A stretch of DNA of 6,112 bases from Deltaproteobacteria bacterium (GTDB lineage: Bacteria; Myxococcota_A; UBA9160; SZUA-336). Location of the stretch: assembly GCA_030673955.1 (NCBI GenBank), contig DAOVBF010000083.1:1-6112 (forward strand), written 5' to 3'. The translations under genes were made by a program, and so were the position numbers. Of this stretch, positions 1-5,803 are shown piece by piece. The notes beneath the pieces are model-generated. The model saw only the letters and a list, made by a program, of their open reading frames with translations. It was not told where the DNA came from and did no database searches. Numbering within the stretch: the first letter of the stretch is position 1; the number at the start of each line of letters is the position of its first letter.

Positions 1-1063
1 CCAGGATGCGATCGATCTCCTCCCAGGCGGCTGCTTCAATCTCCGCCACCTTGCTTTCGATCACCGCTGAGCCTTCGAAGAGGTCCGGGTAATCGAGGAG
101 GTCGGTCTCGTAGGCGAGGATCTGCTGGATTCGCAGCGCCCACTGTTGATCCCAGGGCCGTGGCAATCCCAGCGCCTCGTTCCAGGCGGGAAGCTGGATT
201 GCACGGGCGCGTGCATCCTTGGACAGCGACACGCCCAGCGTCGAGAGGACGATACGCGGGATATTGTTCTCGGGCTGTACCTCGGTGAGTCCGAGGGAGT
301 TCACCTGGACGCCGTAGCGGAAGCGCCGTAGTTTCGGCTCCTCGACGCGGTAACGCTCGTGCCCGATGCGATCCCACATGCGCGCGAACGCCCGCATCTT
401 GCACATCTCCTCGACGAAACGCACGCCCGAGTTGCAGAAGAAGGAGATGCGCCCGAAGACGGCCGGCAGCTTCTCCTCTGGAACGTCGATCGCGTCCAGG
501 ACCGAGATGGCGTTGGCCAGCGTGAACGCCACTTCCTGAACTGGCCGGGCGCCGACCTCCTGGAGGTGATACGAACAGATGTTGATGGGGTTCCACTTGG
601 CCACCTCGTCGACCGCGAACTCGATGATGTCGGTGGTTAGCCTCAAGGAGGCTTGGGGCGGGAAGATGTAGGTCCCGCGCGAGAGGTACTCCTTGGTGAG
701 ATCGTTCTGTGTGGTTCCCTGGAGCGCCTTGCGCTCCACCCCGTTCCGCTCGGCCACCCCGATGTACAACGCGAGCAGCCATGCCGCCGTGGCATTGATG
801 GTCATGGAGGTGTTCATGCGCTCTAGCGGAATCCCGTCCAGCAGCGCCTGCATGTCCTCGATCGAACCGATCGGGACGCCCACCTTGCCCACCTCGCCCG
901 CCGCGAGTGGGTGGTCGGCGTCATAGCCGGTCTGGGTGGGCAGGTCGAACGCGATCGAGAGACCGGTCTGGCCCTTGGCGAGGTTCGTCCGATAGAGGCG
1001 GTTCGAGGCCTCGGCGCTCGTGTGCCCCGAATAGGTCCGAAAGATCCACGCTTGATCCGCCAC
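1..1063 (-). CDS. ecm: Ethylmalonyl-CoA mutase, N-terminal part (runs off left edge)
   Basis: Adenosylcobalamin-dependent mutase that converts (2R)-ethylmalonyl-CoA to methylsuccinyl-CoA in the ethylmalonyl-CoA pathway for acetyl-CoA assimilation (cytosolic). The reverse strand reads open from a GTG at 1063 to the window edge: 354 codons with no stop. Family signatures seen are IFRTYSGHTSAEASNRLYRT (residues 8-27), FDLPTQTGYDADHP (40-53), MNTSMTINATA (83-93), QGTTQNDLTKEYLSRGTY (116-133), NICSYHLQEVGA (162-173, with the active-site His 166 of the mutase family), YGVQVNSLGLTEVQPENN (250-267) and QLPAWNEALGLPRPWDQQ (290-307). This pattern fits the Ecm/MeaA branch better than classical methylmalonyl-CoA mutase (FDLATHRGYDSD type) or isobutyryl-CoA mutase. 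The C-terminal B12-binding domain would lie outside the window. The GTG start is set by an in-frame TAG 15 nt upstream and by the N-terminus matching family starts; the ribosome site is weak. It lies 52 nt after a chemotaxis-type gene on the same strand. A related acyl-CoA mutase with other specificity cannot be fully excluded. Confidence 0.88.
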   Translation of the reverse strand, partial: MADQAWIFRTYSGHTSAEASNRLYRTNLAKGQTGLSIAFDLPTQTGYDADHPLAAGEVGKVGVPIGSIEDMQALLDGIPLERMNTSMTINATAAWLLALYIGVAERNGVERKALQGTTQNDLTKEYLSRGTYIFPPQASLRLTTDIIEFAVDEVAKWNPINICSYHLQEVGARPVQEVAFTLANAISVLDAIDVPEEKLPAVFGRISFFCNSGVRFVEEMCKMRAFARMWDRIGHERYRVEEPKLRRFRYGVQVNSLGLTEVQPENNIPRIVLSTLGVSLSKDARARAIQLPAWNEALGLPRPWDQQWALRIQQILAYETDLLDYPDLFEGSAVIESKVAEIEAAAWEEIDRIL

Positions 1064-1115
1064 GACCTGGAGACCCTAACGCAGGGGCCCGGGTGGGTCT
1101 ATCTCCGCGGGGCGA
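1064..1115 (-). other. Short spacer with imperfect hairpin before ecm
   Basis: This 52-nt gap separates the CheC-like gene from ecm. On the transcribed strand GGAGA (1106-1102) plus CCC can pair with GGGTCTCC (1076-1069), leaving a TAGA bulge; the 3' arm ends 5 nt before the ecm GTG. There is no T-run, so it is not a convincing intrinsic terminator. It could instead fold over the translation start region. No clear promoter is visible, so read-through from the stator operon is possible. Confidence 0.3.
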
Positions 1116-2018
1116 TCAGTTTTCCGGTTTGACTCGGTTCAGCACGCTCAGCAGCGTCGTCTCGTCGGCGGGCACGCGCAGGACATGGGAGGCGCCGCAC
1201 TGGATCGCACGCACGACTCGGCTGCGCGTCGGCTCCGTCATGCAGAGAATCAAAGTGCTTGTCCAGGTCGTGTTGCCCAGGCGCAGACGCCGGCAGCGCT
1301 CGAAGGCGTCGTCCCCGTCACCTGCGAGGATGATGGTGTCCCCCTGCCGGTGGGACTCCTCGCTGTCGTCGGCGTCAGGGTCCACGACCTCGACCTGCAT
1401 GTGAGCCGATTCCAGTAACGGCCGAAGCGACTGCTGTAGTTCGTCCTCCAAGCCCAGGAGCAGCACTCGTCCCCCAGCCGGAGCGCTCGCGACCTGGGTG
1501 CTCTCTGTCAGGAGTTGAGGCGGGAACCGGAAGAGGAGCTGGACGGTCGGTCCATCGGGTATGCCGAGGGAGCCCGTGGCGAGCAGAAACTCGCCCTCGT
1601 CGAATTGGTTGTCGCCGGGCTCGGTCGTGCGCCACCAGGGGAGCGGTCGCATGCGGAGGGTCGGGTTCACGCTCTCCCGGATGACTTGATCCAGCGCCCC
1701 GCTCATCAGGTTGAAGACCTCGCCCACGGCGTCCAGATCCTCTTGCGAAAGATCGCGCTCCTTGTCGGGTTCCTCGTCGTTGAGCATGCGGCGGGCCAGG
1801 CCGGCGATCTGGTTCAAGGGGCTGGCGAGGCTCAGCATGGGTAGTGGCTCGTCTTCGACCTCGCAGCCGATGGGGAGTACGGCGAGCTCGCCCTCGGGCG
1901 GCTCGGAGCGGGTCTCGATCGAGACCGGACCCGGCTCGAGCTCCGTACCGATGAGCGGACCGAGGTTAGTGCCGCAGCCTTCGAAGATGGCCTGCGCTAC
2001 CGAGTTGGCGTCGCTCAC
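1116..2018 (-). CDS. CheC-like domain fused to a degenerate receiver domain
   Basis: A 300-residue cytoplasmic protein with no signal peptide or membrane segment. The N-terminal half (about 1-170) resembles the CheC/CheX/FliY phosphatase family: it carries D96-xxx-E100-xx-N103 in DAVGEVFNLMSGALDQVI, followed by prolines at 125 and 127. The family pattern D/S-x3-E-x2-N-x22-P would put proline at 126, so the match is off by one. The C-terminal part (about 183-300) has the beta/alpha rhythm of a response-regulator receiver (RVLLLGLEDELQQSLRPLLE, TIILAGD, TLILCMTEP, GASHVLRVPAD). Its key residues are lost: the acidic pair is Gly189-Leu190, the phospho-Asp position is Ala232 and the conserved Lys is Arg281. 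It starts at GTG 2018 with GGAGAG 7 nt upstream and follows the CheY-like gene by 18 nt, clearly in the same operon. A likely role is modulation of CheY or stator behaviour, but the function is inferred and the CheC assignment is moderate. Confidence 0.6.
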   Translation of the reverse strand: MSDANSVAQAIFEGCGTNLGPLIGTELEPGPVSIETRSEPPEGELAVLPIGCEVEDEPLPMLSLASPLNQIAGLARRMLNDEEPDKERDLSQEDLDAVGEVFNLMSGALDQVIRESVNPTLRMRPLPWWRTTEPGDNQFDEGEFLLATGSLGIPDGPTVQLLFRFPPQLLTESTQVASAPAGGRVLLLGLEDELQQSLRPLLESAHMQVEVVDPDADDSEESHRQGDTIILAGDGDDAFERCRRLRLGNTTWTSTLILCMTEPTRSRVVRAIQCGASHVLRVPADETTLLSVLNRVKPEN

Positions 2019-2025
2019 GGGAATT

Positions 2026-2031
2026 CTCTCC
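2026..2031 (-). promoter_or_regulatory. Ribosome binding site of the CheC-like/receiver gene
   Basis: GGAGAG on the transcribed strand, 7 nt before the GTG at 2018. It supports GTG as the start codon, giving MSDANSVAQAIFEG as the N-terminus. Confidence 0.65.
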
Positions 2032-2036
2032 GGCGA

Positions 2037-2453
2037 CTAGCTCAAGAGGAGACTGAGCTTCTCTTCGAGCTGGTCGGGCGTGAAGGGCTGCTTGAGATAA
2101 TCGTTGGCTCCTGCGGCCAGCGCTGCTTGCACCGTCTCGAGGCCTTGCTCTGTCGAGAGGATCACGATCGGGATTCTTTGACGGGCCCGCTCGCGGAGCG
2201 CCGAGTGGTGATCGACGTTTGCTTGCATGGGCTTCGGGTCGCGCACGCAGCGTACGAACCGGATGCAGGTCGGGTTGGGCATGTCGATGCTGCACAGGAT
2301 GAGATCGATGTCGTGCTTGCTCAGAGTCTCGAGCGCTTCGGCGCCGTCGCTCGCTTCAATGAATTGGCAACGCTCGAAGCCAGCGTCCTGGATGCTCTCG
2401 ATAACGACCTTGCGCGTCGTAGCGGAATCATCCACGACCAGGACTGTGGGCAT
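2037..2453 (-). CDS. CheY-like receiver protein with Ser at the phosphorylation site
   Basis: A stand-alone 138-residue receiver domain of the response-regulator family, without an output domain, as in CheY. The acidic pair Asp8-Asp9 (VLVVDDSATTRK), the Ser/Thr switch position (Ser100-Thr101 in IVILSTEQ) and the conserved Lys121 (ANDYLKQPF) are present. At the phospho-acceptor position the chain reads LILCSIDMPNP, aligned with the CheY pattern FVISDWNMPNM, which places Ser55 where Asp57 of E. coli CheY lies. An Asp (57) sits two residues later, where CheY has Asn59. The loop between helix 3 and strand 4 (about 72-93, RDPKPMQANVDHHSALRERA) looks several residues longer than in CheY. ATG 2453 is preceded by AGGAGG at 7-nt spacing. 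It lies 57 nt after motB and 18 nt before the CheC-like gene. It is probably a motility or chemotaxis regulator; whether it binds FliM, the stator or something else cannot be read from sequence. Confidence 0.85.
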   Translation of the reverse strand: MPTVLVVDDSATTRKVVIESIQDAGFERCQFIEASDGAEALETLSKHDIDLILCSIDMPNPTCIRFVRCVRDPKPMQANVDHHSALRERARQRIPIVILSTEQGLETVQAALAAGANDYLKQPFTPDQLEEKLSLLLS

Positions 2454-2460
2454 GGTCTCG

Positions 2461-2466
2461 CCTCCT
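2461..2466 (-). promoter_or_regulatory. Strong ribosome binding site of the CheY-like gene
   Basis: A perfect AGGAGG on the transcribed strand, 7 nt before ATG 2453. It sits in the 57-nt motB-cheY-like spacer and suggests independent, efficient translation of the receiver protein compared with the weakly preceded motB. Confidence 0.8.
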
Positions 2467-2510
2467 AATCGACTTTCTCTTCAGTCGGTGCGAGTAATCG
2501 TCGATGGCTC

Positions 2511-3272
2511 TCAGGAGTCATCTTCAGCCATCCGGGTGCGCAGGACGACGATGTCAATGCGTCGGTTCATGCGCCTTCCCTGCGGGGTCTTGTTCGATAC
2601 AAGCGGCCTCTGATCCGCGAAACCTGAGGCCGAGAGTCGGTAGGGTGCGATCCCTGTTTGCTCGAAGTGGCGGACCACCTCGACGGCGCGGCTCGCCGAG
2701 AGATGCCAGTTCGAGGGGAAGGTCGCGCTCGAGACCGGTCGGTCATCCGTGTGTCCCTCCACTCGCACATGGTTGGGCAAATCCTGGAGTACCTTCGTGA
2801 CCTCTTGAAGTGATGCCTTGGCCGAATCCGCGAGCTGCGTGGAGCCCGATGCGAAGAAGTGCGAGTCCGCGAGGCTGATGACCAGACCCTCCTCGGTACG
2901 TCGCACGCTGATTCCTTCACTGATGGTCTTGCTCGTACTCAACGCCCGTGTCCGCTGCTCGAGCAGTTCGAAACGGGCCCTCTCTGTGTCTTGGGCGTCG
3001 GTCGGGGCGGCTTCACCGCCGAGATCGATGGGAGAGGCGAAGAGTTGGTCCAGGAGCCTCGGGTCGGACGTGGCGAGCTGGAAGACCCCCTGGCCGAAGG
3101 ACTCGCGGATCGATTTGACCAGCCTTTCGCCCTTCTCGGCATCCATGACCGAGATGGCGTAGAGCGTCGTGAAGAAGGCAAAGAGCAGTGTGATGAAGTC
3201 AGCGTAGGATACGAGCCAGCGCTCATGGCTCTCGCGCTCTTCCGGCCTGTGGCGTCGTCTAGCTCTCCGCAT
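2511..3272 (-). CDS. motB: Flagellar motor stator protein MotB
   Basis: The stator subunit that anchors the flagellar motor to peptidoglycan and, with MotA, forms the ion channel that powers rotation (inner membrane with periplasmic domain). 253 residues, a normal length. In order: a basic cytoplasmic N-terminus (MRRARRRHRPEERESHE), one membrane helix about 19-42 (WLVSYADFITLLFAFFTTLY) with the ion-carrying Asp25 in SYADF, a plug/linker region about 43-130, then an OmpA-like peptidoglycan-binding domain about 138-246 with VRVEGHTDDRPV (169-180), NWHLSASRAVEVV (188-200) and GRRMNRRIDIVV (232-243). The start ATG 3272 overlaps the end of motA by 14 nt, so translation is probably coupled; its own ribosome site is weak. 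H+ or Na+ use cannot be decided safely from this reading. Confidence 0.96.
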   Translation of the reverse strand: MRRARRRHRPEERESHERWLVSYADFITLLFAFFTTLYAISVMDAEKGERLVKSIRESFGQGVFQLATSDPRLLDQLFASPIDLGGEAAPTDAQDTERARFELLEQRTRALSTSKTISEGISVRRTEEGLVISLADSHFFASGSTQLADSAKASLQEVTKVLQDLPNHVRVEGHTDDRPVSSATFPSNWHLSASRAVEVVRHFEQTGIAPYRLSASGFADQRPLVSNKTPQGRRMNRRIDIVVLRTRMAEDDS

Positions 3273-4038
3273 TTGCGTTTACTTCGTGAGGTTCGAGGAA
3301 GCTGCGCAGGCGCTTCTCGATGTGGTGGGGGTTCAACCCCTCCTGAATGGCGCAGACGGCCTCCAGAATCATTTCCTTGCGGCGCGTCTCCTCTCGGATC
3401 TTCATCTTTAGCTTGTTCGCGAAGGGCAGGAAGAGGAGGTTTGCGGACCCTACGCCGTAGACGGTGGCGACGAAGGCGATCGCGATACCGGAGCCCAGCT
3501 TGGAGGGGTCGGACAGGTTCTGCATCACGTGGATCAGACCCATGACGGCGCCCAGGATGCCGATCGTCGGTGCGTACCCTCCAGCCGCCTCGAACAGCTT
3601 GGCTCCGGGCTCCTGAAACTGCTCCTCCTGATCGATCACGTTTTCCAGTAGGCCGCGCAGCGACGCGACGTCGGTGCCGTCCACGAGCGCCAACACGGCC
3701 TGCTTGAAGAACGGATCCTCGGCCTTCAGGGCCTCCGCCTCGAGGACCAGCAGTCCCTCTCGACGGGACTTGCGCGCGAGTTCCACCATGATCGGAACCA
3801 TCGGCGCCAGTGGCTGGGTGCCCGTGATGACGATACGTTTCACCTGTCGCAGGGCTCGCCTCAGGTCCTTGACTGGGAAAGTCGTGATCACCGCCGCCAT
3901 GGTCCCGCCCACGACGATGACGGCTGCGGGGATCTGGATGAGCTGCATCACGGAGTCCACGTGTCCCGTCTCGAGCACCTGCACCATGACGATGCAGGAC
4001 AGCCCCAGGACGACACCTATGAGGGTAGTGATATCCAC
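3259..4038 (-). CDS. motA: Flagellar motor stator protein MotA
   Basis: The membrane stator subunit that couples ion flow to rotor torque through its cytoplasmic loop. With the GTG start at 4038 the product is 259 residues, close to PomA/MotA of about 250-290. Seen: first helix DITTLIGVVLGLSCIVMVQV (2-21), second helix IPAAVIVVGGTMAAVITTF (36-54), a charged cytoplasmic loop with ELARKSRREGLLVLE (86-100), third helix YAPTIGILGAVMGLIHVM (155-172) carrying the conserved proline, and fourth helix IAIAFVATVYGVGSANLLFLPF (185-206), then a charged tail. The frame is open back to a TTG at 4107. That region contains the sigma-28-type promoter and lacks a ribosome site, whereas GTG 4038 gives the typical family N-terminus (V/M-D-I/L-x-T-L-I/L-G). 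It is the first gene of motA-motB-receiver-CheC-like. Confidence 0.95.
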   Translation of the reverse strand: MDITTLIGVVLGLSCIVMVQVLETGHVDSVMQLIQIPAAVIVVGGTMAAVITTFPVKDLRRALRQVKRIVITGTQPLAPMVPIMVELARKSRREGLLVLEAEALKAEDPFFKQAVLALVDGTDVASLRGLLENVIDQEEQFQEPGAKLFEAAGGYAPTIGILGAVMGLIHVMQNLSDPSKLGSGIAIAFVATVYGVGSANLLFLPFANKLKMKIREETRRKEMILEAVCAIQEGLNPHHIEKRLRSFLEPHEVNANAES

Positions 4039-4061
4039 GCAAAGACCCCGCTTCGTCAGCG

Positions 4062-4088
4062 GTATCGGCTTCGAGTCGAAGGCGCTTA
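4062..4088 (-). promoter_or_regulatory. Probable sigma-28 (FliA) promoter of the stator operon
   Basis: On the transcribed strand TAAG (4088-4085), exactly 15 nt, then GCCGATAC (4069-4062). The flagellar sigma-28 consensus is TAAA-N15-GCCGATAA, so the match is 3 of 4 and 7 of 8 with ideal spacing. Transcription would start near 4055, about 17 nt before the motA GTG at 4038. This fits the late-class flagellar genes that sigma-28 controls and supports GTG 4038 as the true motA start. It was read by eye, with no scoring against the genome background. Confidence 0.75.
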
Positions 4089-4152
4089 ATGCGACGGGTC
4101 GGGTCAAGCCGGCGACCGTCGAGGACGACGCCCCGCCTGCCGGCGCGCGCGC

Positions 4153-4428
4153 TCAGGACTCGATTTCGGGCGGGTAGAGCCGCACGACCCAGCGGGCGTA
4201 ACCGTTGTAGAGCAGAGTCGGTTGGCGTTCGTTGCTGCCCAGCAGCTTCTCTGTGGCCTGCGAACAGCGGGGAGGGGCACTTTCGGATTCACATTGGCGA
4301 AGAAGTCGTAATCGTCCGGCGCGATGGTGTTCCAGAACGTCTCGGGCCGCTCGCGCGTGAGCTCGACCTTCACGATCGACTTGATGCTCTTGGACCGTTC
4401 CCATTTCGTGCTCCAAGCGGATGGCAGG
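4153..4428 (-). pseudogene. msrP: Decayed 3' remnant of msrP (periplasmic methionine sulfoxide reductase, Mo subunit)
   Basis: Only the C-terminus of MsrP/YedY is recognisable. One frame reads KSIKSIVKVELTRERPETFW then NTIAPDDYDFFANVNPKVP (about 4394-4278). The frame then shifts and continues SQATEKLLGSNERQPTLLYN, GYARWVVRLYPPEIES and a TGA at 4155-4153. The expected bridge is VPHPRWSQATE; the DNA between about 4264 and 4281 is one base short for it, so a single-base deletion is inferred. Upstream, PAIRL (4428-4414) lies in yet another frame relative to KSIKSIV, pointing to a second indel near 4395-4413. The remaining two-thirds of the usual 300-plus residue enzyme, including the Tat signal and molybdopterin cysteine, is absent: the sequence beyond about 4430 shows no similarity, and ccmH starts there on the other strand. 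No msrQ partner is visible. It is most likely non-functional. Confidence 0.82.
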
Positions 4429-4522
4429 CCGACGGGACGTCCCAGCTGCCGGCTCGTGCCGGGGATTGGAGGTGCGCTGCGGGCCTGTGTTCAAACTTCG
4501 AGCTGCTGGCTACCCTTGGGGG

Positions 4523-4993
4523 ATGGTGTGGTCCGTCCGAACCTACTCCGCGCTTCTTCTCGTGGTGACGCTCCTCGCGGCGGGGCTCTCGGACGCTCGA
4601 GCGGATGAGCAAAGCTCGGAGCGTGCGCGACGGGCCCATGCGCTTGCACGGGAGGTCATGAGCCCCTTCTGCCCTGGACGCACACTGGCGGACTGCCCGA
4701 GCCCCGACGCCGCGGCGCTGCGTGAGGAGATCCGGGAGTTCATCGACGCCGGGGTCGAGAAGGAGGCCATCCTGGCGCGTCTCGAGGCGCGCTTCGGAGA
4801 CGCCATCCGGGGGGTTCCCCGCAGCATCTGGGGTTGGACCTTCCCCGGCCTCGTTCTCTTGGCGGGCGCCGTCGCCCTCGTTGTCGTGCTGCGCCGCATC
4901 TCCCGCCCTGAAACCGCTCCGGACACTGTTTCGATCGAGGATCCCGAGCTGGAGGAGGAACTCGAGCGCGAGCTTCGAGCGCGCGACCTCTAG
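4523..4993 (+). CDS. ccmH: CcmH-like cytochrome c maturation protein with altered CxxC
   Basis: CcmH-family proteins are membrane-anchored, periplasm-facing thiol proteins that reduce or present apocytochrome c cysteines for heme attachment. 156 residues: a signal peptide about 1-27 (MVWSVRTYSALLLVVTLLAA, with an ARA-DE cleavage-like site), the CcmH core about 36-100 (AREVMSPFCPGRTLADCPSP, then LREEIREFIDAGVEKEAILA and RFGDAIRGVPR), one membrane helix about 105-123 (WTFPGLVLLAGAVALVVVL) and an acidic tail (EDPELEEELERELRARDL). In the classical motif LRCxxCQGQSIADS the first Cys is here Ser47; Cys50 is kept and an extra Cys58 follows (SPFCPGRTLADC). The frame is open upstream to 4421, but ATG 4523 gives a clean signal peptide; a GTG follows directly at 4526 and the ribosome site is poor, so the exact start is uncertain. 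No other ccm genes are adjacent. It faces the msrP remnant head to head. Confidence 0.8.
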   Translation: MVWSVRTYSALLLVVTLLAAGLSDARADEQSSERARRAHALAREVMSPFCPGRTLADCPSPDAAALREEIREFIDAGVEKEAILARLEARFGDAIRGVPRSIWGWTFPGLVLLAGAVALVVVLRRISRPETAPDTVSIEDPELEEELERELRARDL

Positions 4994-5637
4994 CCCCGGG
5001 ACCCGCGAGTGCAAGCGCCGCGGGAAGTAAGGCGGCCCCTCCCCCGTGCCTGTCGGACACGCTACTGGTCAGAGGGTCGGAGGCCGTTCGAGCTCGGAAG
5101 GCTCGATCCGCCCGACACAAGGGGTCGGTGAGCGGTCACGCTGCGCTGCAGCCATGCCGCGCCGGTGGTCCCTTGATCCTCTCCCTATTGGATGGTCGGT
5201 CCCGGTCGCTGTGGGGGAGGGGCCATCCGTCGAGAACATCGGCGCTTTGGCGCAGCAACTCAAGGATCGACACGAGTGGCGCCCAGTGGGGGGCGCGTAG
5301 CGTGCACATCGCCTTGAACCGGCTCCGCATTCGAGGCCTTTGAGGCGGTGCGATGAGCGTCCCGACCCCCGCGAGGCGCCTGATCTGCTGCATGAGGGAA
5401 ACTCGCTTCCTCGCCGGGAGCGTCCGCCCCGCGACACAGACCGGCAAGATCTCGCGCAAATGCGCGGGGCTTAGCGGCCTAGCTGCGGCGTTGGCCCCGC
5501 GGGTACGATTCCTGCTAGGTCCTCTCGTGTAGCTGACCCTCGAGGAAGCCTCATGAGCTTGCTCGCGCGCTGGGACCGGAGCCACGTGGGCACTCCCGAA
5601 TCCCCCATGGTCGTGTCGGCAGGGTCGCCGGCAAAGC

Positions 5638-5720
5638 CCGGAAGGCTCCGGTCCCCAGCGGGGCGCCCCGGTCGGTCCTGACCGGGGAGGTCGCCTTGGA
5701 CGGCCGATCCCCAGGCCGTC
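5638..5720. repeat. Run of four perfect GC-rich hairpins
   Basis: Four inverted repeats lie almost end to end. They are CCGGA/TCCGG (5638-5642, 5647-5651), CCCC/GGGG with loop AGC (5653-5656, 5660-5663), CCCCGGTC/GACCGGGG with a 6-nt loop (5666-5673, 5680-5687) and GACGGCC/GGCCGTC with an 8-nt loop (5699-5705, 5714-5720). None is followed by a T-run, so they do not look like standard terminators. They run straight into the direct repeat that begins at 5725. Confidence 0.65.
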
Positions 5721-5724
5721 GTGC

Positions 5725-5758
5725 CGGGCAGCGCGGCTTCGCCGCGCGTTACCCCGCC
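5725..5758. repeat. 34-bp direct repeat, copy 1, with internal palindrome
   Basis: The first of two identical 34-bp copies (second at 5804-5837, offset 79 bp). Its core is the perfect palindrome GCGCGGC-TTC-GCCGCGC (5731-5747), with flanking CGGG (5725-5728) and CCCG (5753-5756) able to extend the stem past an internal loop. Between the copies lies a further hairpin GCCCC-GCA-GGGGC (5763-5775). The form is that of a REP-like palindromic intergenic repeat. Confidence 0.8.
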
Positions 5759-5803
5759 GCAAGCCCCGCAGGGGCGCACAGCGAGGCGTAGCCGAGCGAA
5801 GAG

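Noticed and set aside
36..782. 248-codon minus-strand frame inside the mutase gene
   Set aside because: It is the wrong frame of ecm; the frame that gives the conserved mutase motifs runs over the same bases without stops.
2467..2510. Second sigma-28-like -10 (GTCGATTA) before the CheY-like gene
   Set aside because: Only 6 of 8 bases match and there is no TAAA-like -35 element 15 nt upstream.
2859..3545. 228-codon plus-strand frame
   Set aside because: It is antisense to motB and motA and shows no recognisable domain or ribosome site.
2939..4042. 367-codon minus-strand frame over motA/motB
   Set aside because: The product is Arg/His/Gly-rich with no domain; it is a high-GC shadow of the two stator genes.
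4039..4107. N-terminal extension of MotA from a TTG at 4107
   Set aside because: There is no ribosome site, it contains the sigma-28-type promoter, and the family N-terminus starts at GTG 4038.
4117..4130. CGTCG-AGGA-CGACG hairpin between msrP remnant and motA promoter
   Set aside because: It is a short 5-bp stem without a T-run, common by chance in GC-rich DNA.
4421..4522. N-terminal extension of the CcmH-like protein from ATG 4421
   Set aside because: The added residues put a non-hydrophobic stretch before the signal peptide; ATG 4523 gives a normal signal peptide.
5495..5520. T-loop-like GGGTACGATTCC, possible tRNA
   Set aside because: There is no GTTCGA loop, no matching acceptor stem and no anticodon arm.
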